From: Hymenobacter sp. UV11
GTDB lineage: Bacteria > Bacteroidota > Bacteroidia > Cytophagales > Hymenobacteraceae
DNA: 64,000 nt
Reading direction: 5' to 3'
Assembly: GCF_004684095.1 (NCBI RefSeq)
Contig: NZ_SRII01000016.1
Location: forward strand, 19,184 to 83,183
Shown: in pieces, positions 35,601 through 43,551 of the stretch
Layout of the letters: each line of letters starts with the position of its first letter
How positions within the stretch are numbered: the first letter of the stretch is position 1
Notes under the pieces: model-generated
Databases searched by the model: none
What the model saw: only the letters and a program-made list of their open reading frames with translations
What the model was told of the DNA's origin: nothing
Position numbers and translations under genes: made by a program

Positions 35601-35764
35601 GTGGTGCTGGTGCCCTGGGTGGTGCCCCGCACCACGATGGTGGCCCCCGGCAGGCCACTGCCTTTGGCATCCGTCACCTTGCCGGTCACGGTCCGGGTTT
35701 GGGCTATTGCCAGGCCCGGCAGGCTCAGCAGCACCGAAAAAGTAAGCCAAGTACAGTTTTTCAT
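32696..35764 (-). CDS. SusC/RagA-family TonB-dependent transporter
   Basis: Starting from ATG 35764 (MKNCTWLTFSVLLSLPGLAIAQ, a good signal peptide) the protein has 1022 residues. After the signal come a carboxypeptidase-regulatory-like domain (about 23-100, GKVTDAKGSGLPGATIVVRG), a TonB-box-like stretch (ALDEVVVTAL), the plug with NLNPDDIETISVLKGAAASA, and a 22-strand barrel ending in LNAKF. It imports oligosaccharides across the outer membrane with SusD, powered by TonB. A pair of GTGTGCGCACAC-type palindromes about 410-450 bp upstream suggests control by the LacI-family regulator at 41248. Confidence 0.95.
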   Translation of the reverse strand: MKNCTWLTFSVLLSLPGLAIAQTRTVTGKVTDAKGSGLPGATIVVRGTTQGTSTTAEGTFSIAVADTAALVFSSVGYNSQTVRVRGQSLLNVTLSDNTQALDEVVVTALNVSRERKTLGYSVTEIAGPSLTVARETNVANSLVGKVAGLNVSSTAGGPGSSSNVIIRGASSINQTNQPLYVINGVPVESQPSGGAGATIGNSGGQYDNAPDFGDPISNLNPDDIETISVLKGAAASALYGYRAKAGVILITTKSAKGNDGIEFNSNYVVQRVFTLTDWQYTYGQGANNIKPTSAATAAQSGNSSWGGRLDGTPVVQFDGTLRPYVAQQDNIRNFYQTGGALTNTIAFNKSFTGGSVRLSASDLANKAVIPNSRLDRQNFNFVGTFDPFKRLTIDARANYILEQAQNRPILSDGAGNANFNAAFLPTSLDVRDLKGPNGDGTQPNGNELIFNTGNTYNTNPYFAAYKFVNNTKRERLLSTVTARYTLDNGLFFQGRVGRDAYNDRITNVTPSGTAYRLLGSITEITNQFTDLNADGLVGKNFKVGENFSFTPNVGASYRRTKQEGFQNFGNDFAVFGVNTLGNTKTKSVLPIFTDLEVQSVYGSLDLAYKEFLFLTGTVRSDWFSSLATPGVDNKLNSVYPGVSGSFVFSELWKPDFLSFGKIRAGFSKVGQATGPYQTQLNYSLSSSTLNGLPFGGPSDPNIPNRALRASQATELEVGTELAFVQNRVRVDLTFYKKNSTGEIVNTPASATSGYSGAVLNAGELENKGVELLLTVLPVKTTDFTWTSSFNAAYNKNTVLSLAAGQQQSVYATSRSGVGFMGQQVGKPFGQVLAYDYQYNTDGSIVLTTNGVPVRGNLTAYGTAFHPWTMGWTNDFAYKRFNLGVLIDGKFGGKIFSTTDYYATIYGLRKETLVGREGTFGPDKLDAATYYGTLANNVSNQFVQDASFIKLRQVTLGYSFPTALFNNKVRSLTLSLVARNLFFLRRLTDNIDPEGSYNAFSQGLELGGVPPSRTYGLNLNAKF

Positions 35765-36172
35765 ACGCAGGGGGGGTAGGGGTTGACAAAAGAAAAAATC
35801 GGGCAATCAGGCAGCCGACACGGCTGCTAATCAGGCGTTTCGTTCGTCGCCGACAGCGATGGCCGGCAGGCAGCGGCGGCGCCACAGGCCGGCACTTGGG
35901 GCCTGCACTGACCTACAGCGCAAGGGTATTAGGTAGGAAGCAGTTGGGACTGAAGCCGGGAATTCTCATCCTGGCAGCTCACTGCCAGCGAATAGAAGAT
36001 TTGCCTGGGAGCTGGGCAGTGGGGCCAGCGGCCAATGAGGCGCAGTGGGAGAGCGTGAGGCGACAAACCAGCTAGCCGTTACGATTAGCAGGATTATTCA
36101 AATAAAAAACAGACTACCCGCCTCAAACTTACAGGGTTGTCCACCAAAAAACAAGCAGCTTGCCAAGAAAAT

Positions 36173-36184
36173 GTGTGCGCACAC
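36173..36184. promoter_or_regulatory. Putative LacI-family operator 1 (upstream of susC)
   Basis: GTGTGCGCACAC is a perfect 12-bp palindrome with a central CG, as in LacI-family operators. It is followed by GCA, as at the two sites near 40817 and 40848. The partner site starts exactly 31 bp further on. Confidence 0.75.
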
Positions 36185-36203
36185 GCAAATTAATTTCGCC
36201 AAT

Positions 36204-36215
36204 GTGCCCGCACAC
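36204..36215. promoter_or_regulatory. Putative LacI-family operator 2 (upstream of susC)
   Basis: GTGCCCGCACAC differs from operator 1 at two central positions but shares the flanks AAT on the left and GCA on the right. Its register is 31 bp from operator 1, about three helical turns. Confidence 0.65.
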
Positions 36216-36265
36216 GCAGCAAATGCGCTGTTGGCTGCCACGCAAGCGCTTAGCCACGCGTAGAC

Positions 36266-37207
36266 CTAGCGCGACGGGGGCTGCGCCGCCCGGCGCGCCA
36301 GCACCTCGCTAATCGCCGTGAGCAGGGAGTTGGCCCCGGCAGCATCTTGCGTGAGTTCCCAAATCATGACGCCGCTGGCCTGGTCGAGAGCCAGGGCGGT
36401 TTTGCGTTTGATGGTGGTCAGCCCGTTGTAGCCTACCCCCCCCAGTAGGTCGGCCTGGGGGTCGGCGCCACGGGCCAGCAGCGCGGCAAACGACTCCTGG
36501 CTCGGCTGGCCGTAGAAGGGCAGGCCCAGCACCGCTTTGCTGGCCGGCAAGCCGCGGGCCTGCCAGTAGGCGAGTGTTTCGACCGCGGCGGCGTAGGTAG
36601 CGTGAGCCGGCGCGGGCGCATCGTAGGCCATAATATTCAGAAAATCAACGCTATCGAACACGCTGGGCAGGATGCCCGGCCCGGCCCAGGTGCCCCCGGC
36701 CACGGCGGCCGTAAGCAGGTAGCCCCGGCGGTGCAATCGGGTAGCTAGCTGCTGCATGAGCGCGGCGTAGCCCGCGGCCGTGCGGGCGTCGGGGTGCTCC
36801 CAGTCCATATCTACTCCGTCGAGATGGTAGTGCTTCACGAAGCGCAGCAGGTGCTTGCTAAACACCCGCGTGCGGCCCGCATCGGCCCCAATGGCGTCGA
36901 ACGCACGATGGTCGCCATCGTGCCAGCCGCCTACGGAGATAAGCACCCGCACCCCGGCGGCGTGGGCCGCCGCTACCAGGCGCCGCAGCTTGGCGGGGTT
37001 TTCCAGGGGCGCCAGGCCGCCGGCGGCCGTGGGCAGCACAAAGGCGTAGTTGACGTGGGTGAGCTGCGCCAGCTGGGCGGGGGCCACCTCGCCGCGCCAC
37101 GCGGGCAGGTAGCCTACCACCCGAAACTGGGCGCGGGCCGCAGGAGCCGCCAGCAGCAGGGCCAGCAGCAGTAAGCTTAACGACCGGGTTATCATAGTGT
37201 GAGGCAA
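36266..37207 (-). CDS. GH18 chitinase-like glycosidase
   Basis: The 313-residue protein has a signal peptide (about 1-26; an internal ATG at 37195 would also serve). A single GH18 barrel shows LISVGGWHDGD on strand 3 and the catalytic DGVDMDWEHP on strand 4, with acid Glu137 and the supporting Asp133 and Asp135. MAYDAPAP follows on strand 6 and VMIWELTQDA on strand 8. There is no insertion domain or binding module, so it resembles compact chitinases or endo-beta-N-acetylglucosaminidases. It would cut chitin or glycan cores into pieces for GH20. It starts 5 bp after the permease stop and is co-transcribed with the permease and NagB fusion. Confidence 0.9.
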   Translation of the reverse strand: MPHTMITRSLSLLLLALLLAAPAARAQFRVVGYLPAWRGEVAPAQLAQLTHVNYAFVLPTAAGGLAPLENPAKLRRLVAAAHAAGVRVLISVGGWHDGDHRAFDAIGADAGRTRVFSKHLLRFVKHYHLDGVDMDWEHPDARTAAGYAALMQQLATRLHRRGYLLTAAVAGGTWAGPGILPSVFDSVDFLNIMAYDAPAPAHATYAAAVETLAYWQARGLPASKAVLGLPFYGQPSQESFAALLARGADPQADLLGGVGYNGLTTIKRKTALALDQASGVMIWELTQDAAGANSLLTAISEVLARRAAQPPSR

Positions 37208-37211
37208 ATGC

Positions 37212-38486
37212 TTAAACGACGGGCACGGCGTAGCTAGCCGGGGTTTTGACGGGGTAGGCGTGGCCCTTCAGGGCGAAAAACAGGATGTAGCCGTAGCAGG
37301 GCAGCAGCAGCAGGTAGGCCTGCTGCAAGCCCAGCGGCTCACTGGCTTTGCCGTAGAGGTAGGGCAGTACGGCCCCGCCCCCAATGCCCATTATCAGCAG
37401 GGCCGAGCCGCGCTCGGTGTAGGCCCCGAGCCCCCGAATGCTCAGCGGGAAAATGGCCGGCCACATCAGCGAGTTAGCCAGCCCCAACAAGGCCACGCAC
37501 AGCACTGAGGTGTAGCCGTGCGTGCCCACGATGCCCAGCGTGAAAGCAACCCCTACCCCCGCGCACAGGCGCAACGCCGCCTGCTGACTGAGGTAGCGCG
37601 GAATGGCCCACACCCCCACGAAGTAGCCTACCAGCATGGCAATCAGCGTAAAGGAAGTGAAGTTGCGGGCCACGTCAAGGCTGATACCCTGCGCCCGGCC
37701 GTACTGGATAATGGTGTCGCCGGCAATGACTTCGACCCCCACGGCGCAGAACAGCGCCAGCACGCCCAGCTGCAGGTGCGGAAACTGCCCGAGGCTAGCG
37801 GGCTCGCCGGCCAGCGCCGCGCTGGCTGCTGGCCGGGGGCTGATTTCGGGCAGGCTTGACCGGCGCACCAAGTAGGCCAGCACCAGCAGCACGCCGGCCA
37901 TGGCCAGGTAGGGCCCGATTACCCGGTTCGCCAACTCTTGCAGCAGCTGCGCTTTCGTGGCCGCGTTGGCCCCGGCCAACTGCTGCTCCAGCTCAGTGGC
38001 GCCTTTCAGCACCACCGCCCCGATGAGCACCGGGCTCAGCGCCCCGGCCACCTTGTTGCAAATGCCCATGATACTGATGCGCCGGGCCGCGCTGTCGAGC
38101 GGCCCCAGGATGCTGGCGTAGGGGTTCGAGGCCGTTTGGAGCAAAGCCAGGCCGGCCCCCTGGATAAACAGGCCGAACAAAAACAAGCCGAACGAACGGG
38201 CCTGCGCCGCGGGCACAAACACCAGCGCGCCCCCCGCCATCACAACCAGCCCCAGCGCCATCCCATTTTTAAAGCCCGTTTTTTGGAGAATGAGCGAGGA
38301 CGGGATGGCCAGGAAAACGTAGGCGATGTAAAACGCGAACGTGACCAGCAGCGCCTGCGCATACGTCAGCTCGCAGGCCAGCTTCAAAAACGGGATGAGC
38401 GTGCCGTTGAGCCAGGTAATGAAGCCGAAAATGAAGAACAGCGCGCCAATGATGACCAGGGGCGGGACGACGGTCGGTTTTTTCAT
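37212..38486 (-). CDS. MFS sugar permease of the FHS family (NagP/FucP-like)
   Basis: ATG 38486 (MKKPTVVPPLVIIGALFFIF) gives 424 residues with about 12 hydrophobic segments; the longer open frame upstream would cross the repeat at 38526-38626. FFIFGFITWLNGTLIPFLK near the start, QTASNPYASILGP near residue 120 and the later LANSLMWPAIFPLSIRGLG are typical of fucose/glucose/GlcNAc proton symporters. In this setting the probable substrate is N-acetylglucosamine or chitobiose imported across the inner membrane. It lies between the NagB fusion and GH18, all on the same strand. Confidence 0.88.
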   Translation of the reverse strand: MKKPTVVPPLVIIGALFFIFGFITWLNGTLIPFLKLACELTYAQALLVTFAFYIAYVFLAIPSSLILQKTGFKNGMALGLVVMAGGALVFVPAAQARSFGLFLFGLFIQGAGLALLQTASNPYASILGPLDSAARRISIMGICNKVAGALSPVLIGAVVLKGATELEQQLAGANAATKAQLLQELANRVIGPYLAMAGVLLVLAYLVRRSSLPEISPRPAASAALAGEPASLGQFPHLQLGVLALFCAVGVEVIAGDTIIQYGRAQGISLDVARNFTSFTLIAMLVGYFVGVWAIPRYLSQQAALRLCAGVGVAFTLGIVGTHGYTSVLCVALLGLANSLMWPAIFPLSIRGLGAYTERGSALLIMGIGGGAVLPYLYGKASEPLGLQQAYLLLLPCYGYILFFALKGHAYPVKTPASYAVPVV

Positions 38487-38525
38487 GAATGGATTTTTCT
38501 GTAATAGCCTGTAATTGAAGACGTT

Positions 38526-38626
38526 TGTCATGGCGAGCAAAGCGAAGTAATCGCCCCAGAACGACTCCCGCGCCGGTCGTTCGCCCATAGTTTCGAGTGC
38601 GATTGCTTCGCAGGCTCGCAATGACA
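38526..38626. repeat. Composite inverted repeat (REP-like) between permease and NagB fusion
   Basis: Outer arms 38526-38554 and 38599-38626 are imperfectly complementary (TGTCATGGCGAGC against GCTCGCAATGACA). Inner arms GAACGAC and GTCGTTC pair perfectly near 38559-38582. The roughly 100-bp double-stem layout is that of scattered intergenic repeats, and differs in sequence from the one at 15241. Confidence 0.75.
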
Positions 38627-38648
38627 GACCTACTTCGATTTACCAACC

Positions 38649-40565
38649 TTAAAACCGCCACCGCACAAAGGCCTCGATGGCTTCGTACTCGACCAGGCCC
38701 AGCTGGTCGTAGAGCTTGGCCGTAGCGTGGTTACGGTCTTCGGAGCGCTGCCAGAACTCGCGCTTGTCGTTGCCCGGAAACACGGCGCTGTCTTTCTGGC
38801 TCTGGTGCTTAAAAATGGCCTTGCGCTTGCGCATCAGTTCCTCAGGGCTGATGGGCACGGCCATCTCGATTTCCTCCACGTCCCACTCCTGCCAGGCCCC
38901 GCGATACAGCCAGAGGTAGCAGTCATTCACCCATTCTTCCTGCCCCTTGAGGCGGGCCAGGGCGGCAAAAATGGCGTCGAGGCACACCCGGTGCGTGCCG
39001 TGCGGGTCGCGCAGGTCACCGGCCGCAAAAATCTGTTGCGGCTTGATTTCTTGTAGAATCGCCACCGTTTCCTCGATGTCGGCCTCGCCCAGCGGCTTCT
39101 TTTTCACCTGGCCGGTTTCATAAAACGGCAGGTTCATAAAGTGCACGTTTGCCTCCTTCACGCCGCAGAAGCGGCAGGCAGCCTCCGCTTCACCCTTGCG
39201 AATCAGGGCTTTAATCTCCTGCACCAGCGGGCTATCTTCCTCGCCCAGCTTCTTGCGCTTCAGAAACTCAACTACTTCGGCGTGCTCCTGCCGCATGGCG
39301 CCCACCCCCAGGTTGCGCTTCTCGGCAAAGTCGAGCGCAAAATCCGCGAAGCGCCGCGCGTCGTCGTCAAACACGGCGATGTTGCCCGAGGTCTGGTAGG
39401 CCACGTGCACGTCGTGGCCCTGGTCCACGAGGCGCAGCAGCGTGCCGCCCATCGAAATCACGTCATCGTCGGGGTGCGGCGAGAAGATGAGCGACCGCTT
39501 CAGGGCCGGCACCGCCCGCTCGGGCCGCTGGGTGTCGTTCGAGTTGGGCTTACCCCCCGGCCAGCCCGTGATGGTGCGCTGGATGGTGTTGAATATCTTC
39601 AGGTTAAGCGTGTAGGCGTTGCCGGCTTCCACTAGCAGGTCGCTGAGGCTGCCGTCCTTGTAGTCCTCGTCGGTGAGCTTGAGAATGGGCTTTTTGGTGC
39701 GGAGGCTGAGCCAGACCACCGCCCGCCGAATCAGGCGGTCGTTCCAGGCGCACATGCCCACCAGCCACGGGCTCTTGATGCGCGTCAGCTCCGAAGCCGC
39801 CCACTGGTCTACTACTACCTGCACCTGCGGGTGCTGCTGCAGGAAGGACGCCGGTATTTCGTCCGAAATGGACCCTTCGACCGTCTCTTTCAGTATTTTA
39901 GCCTTGCCCTCGCCCCAGGCCAGCAAGATGATTTTGCGGGCCTTCATAATGGTCCCTACCCCCATCGTGAGGGCCCGCAGCGGCACGTACTCCTCCTTGA
40001 TGAAGTCTTTGGCCGCGTCCGTAATCGTGAGCGGGTCCAGCTTCACCAGCCGGGTTGCCGAGCTGCTCGACGAGCCCGGCTCGTTGAAGCCAATGTGCCC
40101 CGTGCGCCCGATGCCCAGCAGCTGCAAGTCGAGCCCGCCGCTCGCCTCAATCTGCTTTTCGTAGTCCCAGCAGTAGGCTTTCACCTGCTCGATGGGCAGC
40201 GTGCCGTCGGGGATATGCACGTTTTCGGGCAGGATATCGACGTGGTCGAACAGCTGCTCGTGCATGAAGTACACGTAGCTCTGCAGCTCGTCGGGCTGCA
40301 TGGGGTAGTACTCGTCGAGGTTGAACGTCACGACGTTGCGGAAGCTCAGCCCTTCTTCGCGGTGCAGCCGCACCAGCTCCTGGTACACGCCAATGGGCGA
40401 CGAGCCGGTGGCCAGGCCCAGCACGGCCTGCTTGCCCTTGTGCTGCTTGTGGCGAATGAGCTCGGCAATGTCGCGGGCCACGCGGATGGCCCCTTCCCCG
40501 GCTTGCTCAAAGATGGTTACCGGCAGCTTTTCAAAGGTGGTTTCGGGGTAGTTCAAAACTTCCAT
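38649..40565 (-). CDS. NagB-like deaminase fused to a PIG-L/LmbE deacetylase domain
   Basis: The 638-residue cytoplasmic protein has two halves. Residues 1-290 are glucosamine-6-phosphate deaminase-like: GLATGSSPIGVY, FNLDEYYPM (Asp84, acid/base position) and LGIGRTGHIGFNEPGS (His157, Glu162). The usual Asp of the catalytic triad (NDGHIAFNEP in classical NagB) is Thr155 here. Residues 355-630 are PIG-L/LmbE-like, with the zinc motif FSPHPDDDVISMGG (His364, Asp366, Asp367) and DPHGTHRVC. NagB converts GlcN-6-P to fructose-6-P. The second half may deacetylate GlcNAc-6-P and so supply its substrate, since no nagA is present. Similar fusions occur in Bacteroides. Operators lie about 250 bp upstream. 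Confidence 0.9.
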   Translation of the reverse strand: MEVLNYPETTFEKLPVTIFEQAGEGAIRVARDIAELIRHKQHKGKQAVLGLATGSSPIGVYQELVRLHREEGLSFRNVVTFNLDEYYPMQPDELQSYVYFMHEQLFDHVDILPENVHIPDGTLPIEQVKAYCWDYEKQIEASGGLDLQLLGIGRTGHIGFNEPGSSSSSATRLVKLDPLTITDAAKDFIKEEYVPLRALTMGVGTIMKARKIILLAWGEGKAKILKETVEGSISDEIPASFLQQHPQVQVVVDQWAASELTRIKSPWLVGMCAWNDRLIRRAVVWLSLRTKKPILKLTDEDYKDGSLSDLLVEAGNAYTLNLKIFNTIQRTITGWPGGKPNSNDTQRPERAVPALKRSLIFSPHPDDDVISMGGTLLRLVDQGHDVHVAYQTSGNIAVFDDDARRFADFALDFAEKRNLGVGAMRQEHAEVVEFLKRKKLGEEDSPLVQEIKALIRKGEAEAACRFCGVKEANVHFMNLPFYETGQVKKKPLGEADIEETVAILQEIKPQQIFAAGDLRDPHGTHRVCLDAIFAALARLKGQEEWVNDCYLWLYRGAWQEWDVEEIEMAVPISPEELMRKRKAIFKHQSQKDSAVFPGNDKREFWQRSEDRNHATAKLYDQLGLVEYEAIEAFVRWRF

Positions 40566-40816
40566 AGCTAGGCTTGAAGGTGAAGAGGTAAGAAATTTAG
40601 AAATTAAACCAAAGCGAAGAGAGTAGCTACTTGATTAGCTACAATTTACCTGAACCAGCCAGCCGCTGGCAATGCCGCCGCCACCCCTATCCCGCACGAC
40701 TACCGCCGCAGCCATCACCAATGCCAGAAAGTAGGATTATTTTAGCAGGGTTCTTTTAATCGCGAACCAAACATAGGCAACCGCCCAACACAATGCAAGT
40801 ACCCCCACTAAAATAT

Positions 40817-40828
40817 GTGTGCGCACAC
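40817..40828. promoter_or_regulatory. Putative LacI-family operator 3 (upstream of NagB fusion)
   Basis: GTGTGCGCACAC, identical to operator 1 including the AT left flank and the GCA right flank. The next copy starts 31 bp later. Confidence 0.78.
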
Positions 40829-40847
40829 GCAGAAATAATGCCCTGGT

Positions 40848-40859
40848 GTGTGCGCACAC
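40848..40859. promoter_or_regulatory. Putative LacI-family operator 4 (upstream of NagB fusion)
   Basis: GTGTGCGCACAC followed by GCA, a perfect palindrome 31 bp from operator 3. The same spacing is used at the susC promoter, so two dimers would sit on the same face of the DNA. Confidence 0.78.
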
Positions 40860-41196
40860 GCAAGAAAATATTTTCAGGCTAACGTAGATTTAAATTTCCT
40901 TGCTTGGTATAACGATGACAAGACGGCTTGCATCACTAGCCCAACTGCTGGCTGAAATAGCAGCAAACCAGGTACGCGGGTTGTCGCGCCAGCATCCCGC
41001 GTTGTTCCTTTTTGGCTGGCACCAGGCCGTGCAGTGGGGGTAGGGTGCCGGCCAACTGACTAATAACGAACTACCGGCAAGCAGAGCGGCCTTTCGCCCC
41101 AATCGCGTTAAAATTCAATAAGCAAGCCGCCGCAGCGCTTAGCAGCTAGGTACTTGCGCGGGGCGGGCTAAGTTCCTACCCTGTTTCTTTCAGTCA

Positions 41197-41204
41197 TACC
41201 TTTG
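41197..41204 (+). promoter_or_regulatory. Bacteroidota -7 promoter element for the LacI-family gene
   Basis: TACCTTTG matches TAnnTTTG exactly, 44 bp before the ATG. A -33 TTG at the standard distance is not obvious. Transcription would start near 41212. Confidence 0.6.
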
Positions 41205-41247
41205 CCGCACACTATTTACAGAAAGCGGGCCGGCGCAACGCACACTT

Positions 41248-42336
41248 ATGGATAAAAATGCAGTGCGCATTAAGGATATAGCGGCGAAGGCTAACGTGTC
41301 GGTGGGAACCGTCGACCGCGTGCTGCACAATCGGGGGCGGGTATCGGAGGAGGTGCGTCAGAAAGTGCTGGCCATGATGCAGGAGCTTAACTACGAGCCC
41401 AATATGATTGCGCGCACGCTAGGCTCGAACCGCACCTACCAGCTGGCCACCCTGCAGCCCGACCACACCCTCGACCCCTACTGGCAGGCGCCCTGGGACG
41501 GCATCGAAAAGGCGGCCCGCGAGCTCAAGCAGTACGGCATCAACCTCACTTCCTACCCCTACAGCCTCACCGAGGTCGACTCTTTTATGGCGCAGGCCGA
41601 GGCGGCCACGCAGGCCCAGCCCGATGGCATTCTGATTGCGCCGCTGTTTTACCGCGAGTCGCTGGCCTTTTTTGCGCGCTGGCAGCAGCAGGGCATCCCG
41701 TTCGTACTCTTCAACACCTACATTGCCGAGCTGCCCGCGCTGAGCTACGTGGGCCAGGACTCGTACCAGAGCGGCTACCTGGCGGGCAAGTTGGTGCAGG
41801 TGGGGCAGCCACTATCGAGCACGTTTCTGATTGCGCACATTGCCGAAGACCTGACCAACTCGTTGCATATCACGCAGAAGGAGCGGGGGTTTCGCGACTA
41901 CTTTGCCCAGCTGGCGGCGGCCCAGGAGGCCCTACCCCCCGACGAGCGCGCCCCCGGCGCCTATACCATCCTCAGCGTCGAGCTGCCTAATCCCGCCGAG
42001 CCGTCGTTTGCGCGGCAGCTCGACCGGCTGCTGGACGAAGAGCCGCAGCTGCGCGGCATTTTTGTGAGCACGTCGAAAGCCTACGAAATCGCGCCCTACC
42101 TGCAAGCCTACCGGCGCGAGGAGATTCGGCTGGTGGGCTACGACCTGCTGGAGCGCAATATTCACTTCCTGCGTGAGGGCGTCATTGATTTTCTCATCAA
42201 CCAAAACCCGAAGAAACAGGGCTATCGCGGCCTCTATGCGCTGGCCGACCTACTGGTTTTTAAGAAGGAAGTGGCGCCGCTCAAGTACCTGCCGCTGGAC
42301 ATTATTACCAAGGAAAACCTGCAATATTATTTGTAG
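41248..42336 (+). CDS. LacI-family transcriptional regulator (sugar-binding, likely GlcNAc locus)
   Basis: The 362-residue protein has an N-terminal LacI helix-turn-helix (residues 6-30, VRIKDIAAKANVSVGTVDRV), a hinge with NMIARTLGSN, and a periplasmic-binding-protein-like sensor domain (about 65-355; FNTYIAELPALSYVGQDSYQ, QDSYQSGYLAGKL, GIFVSTSKAYEIAPYL). The group resembles substrate-binding-type LacI regulators. It is transcribed away from the NagB-fusion operon. The paired CG-centred palindromes in the shared intergenic region and before susC are the obvious candidate operators. The ligand is probably GlcNAc, GlcNAc-6-P or a chito-oligosaccharide, by context only. Confidence 0.9.
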   Translation: MDKNAVRIKDIAAKANVSVGTVDRVLHNRGRVSEEVRQKVLAMMQELNYEPNMIARTLGSNRTYQLATLQPDHTLDPYWQAPWDGIEKAARELKQYGINLTSYPYSLTEVDSFMAQAEAATQAQPDGILIAPLFYRESLAFFARWQQQGIPFVLFNTYIAELPALSYVGQDSYQSGYLAGKLVQVGQPLSSTFLIAHIAEDLTNSLHITQKERGFRDYFAQLAAAQEALPPDERAPGAYTILSVELPNPAEPSFARQLDRLLDEEPQLRGIFVSTSKAYEIAPYLQAYRREEIRLVGYDLLERNIHFLREGVIDFLINQNPKKQGYRGLYALADLLVFKKEVAPLKYLPLDIITKENLQYYL

Positions 42337-42463
42337 CGGTGCGCCCGGCAAGAGCGAGGCCGAAAGGCAGGGCAAACGCCTGAAGATTAATCTTCTACTA
42401 CCCAAAATAACGGGGTAGAGTACATCTGGACTAAACTTTTAACCAAGGCCGCTTTTGGAGGCC

Positions 42464-43507
42464 CTACCCCTCGTTCGATGACTGGCCTCTCGACCGGATG
42501 GAAGATGAGCGCACCACTAGCTGCGGCGCTAGCTGCAGCTGCACAATGCGCCCAGTTTCGGCGCGGCTTTCCAAGGCGCTGAGCAGCGTGTTGATAATAT
42601 CTTCGGCCATCGCTTCTATCGGTTGCGCCACTACGGTGATGGGGGGGGAGTAGAGCCGAAACAGGTCGTTATCGTCGAAGGAAACCACCGCAACCTGCTC
42701 GGGAATACGCTTACCCAGCCGGGTAAGCGCTTCCAGGCCGTATACCCCGAGGTAGTTGGTCGCAAATAGCACCGCATCGCAGGCTGGCTGCACCTGAAAG
42801 AACAGTTGGAGTTCGTGCACAATTTGCTCATGCTCTTGTGGCAACGCGATTTCGTGCACCAACTCGGGTAGCTGGTGTTCGCGCAGGGCCTGCGCGTAGC
42901 CCTGCTGCCGGGCCGCCATTTGGGTCTGCTCCGAGTGCGCCATGACCAGCGCAATGCGCCTAAACCCTTGCCCTAGCAGGTGCTGGGTAGCCTCATACAT
43001 GCCGCTGGCGCTATCGACCACCACGGCATTGGTAAGCACACCGGGCAGCAGGCGGTCGAACAGCACGAGGGCCTTGCCCCGGCGCACCAGCGCGCTCACC
43101 TCGTCCTCTACCCCGTTGGGGAGGGCCAGGATGTAGCCATCGACGTGCCGCTCCTGAAACATCGTTAGCAGGTCGAGGGCCTTGGCCGTGTCGTTGTTGG
43201 TGCTGCAGTAAATAATGCGGTAGCCCCTCGCCAGGGCCTTTTTCTCAATCAGGGCAGCTACCGTAGCGAAGAAGGGGTTGGCAATGTCTTCTACCATCAA
43301 GCCGATTACGTGCGTTTTGCCAGTGCGCAGGCTCTTGGCCAGCTGGTTGGGCTTGTAGCCCACTTCTTCCACGTACTTCAATACCCGCTCGGCCAGGGTG
43401 TCGCTGATGCGCTTTTCCTTGGCTTTGCCATTGAGCACCAGCGATACCGTGGCGATAGACACGTCGAGGTGCTTGGCAATGTCGTGAATGAGGATTTTCT
43501 TTTTCAA
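42464..43507 (-). CDS. LacI-family transcriptional regulator (N-glycan locus)
   Basis: The 347-residue classic LacI/GalR protein has HTH residues 6-30 (IHDIAKHLDVSIATVSLVLN), a hinge with NQLAKSLRTGKTHVIGLMVED, and a core with the binding residues FDRLLPG and FDDNDLFRLYSPPITVVAQP. It starts 44 bp after the stop of a GH92 gene and is probably co-transcribed with it. Its HTH differs from the 41248 regulator (VSIATVSLV against VSVGTVDRV), so it should recognise other sites. It probably controls the divergent mannan/N-glycan genes, but no operator could be identified by eye. Confidence 0.9.
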   Translation of the reverse strand: MKKKILIHDIAKHLDVSIATVSLVLNGKAKEKRISDTLAERVLKYVEEVGYKPNQLAKSLRTGKTHVIGLMVEDIANPFFATVAALIEKKALARGYRIIYCSTNNDTAKALDLLTMFQERHVDGYILALPNGVEDEVSALVRRGKALVLFDRLLPGVLTNAVVVDSASGMYEATQHLLGQGFRRIALVMAHSEQTQMAARQQGYAQALREHQLPELVHEIALPQEHEQIVHELQLFFQVQPACDAVLFATNYLGVYGLEALTRLGKRIPEQVAVVSFDDNDLFRLYSPPITVVAQPIEAMAEDIINTLLSALESRAETGRIVQLQLAPQLVVRSSSIRSRGQSSNEG

Positions 43508-43551
43508 CTCCAGATTGGTTTGCGGCGCGGGACTAGACTTACGAATTCGGG

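Larger units (their letters stand above)
35765..36265. other. Regulatory intergenic region upstream of susC
   Basis: No gene is seen in these 501 bases. The part nearest the GH18 stop contains the operator pair at 36173 and 36204. Between the two sites, the minus strand reads TTAATTTG (36193-36186), 7 of 8 to the TAnnTTTG promoter core. If that is the promoter, the susC leader is about 400 nt. Confidence 0.5.
40566..41247. other. Divergent regulatory region between the NagB operon and a LacI gene
   Basis: No gene is seen in 682 bases. The region holds the operator pair at 40817 and 40848, a probable promoter for the regulator at 41197, and a GGGGGTAGGG word at 41035. On the minus strand between the operators TATTTCTG (40838-40831) is 7 of 8 to the TAnnTTTG core. 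Confidence 0.55.

Noticed and set aside
40890..41102. 70-residue minus-strand frame in the LacI/NagB intergenic region
   Set aside because: It is short, has no recognisable domain or start context, and lies in a regulatory region with operators.
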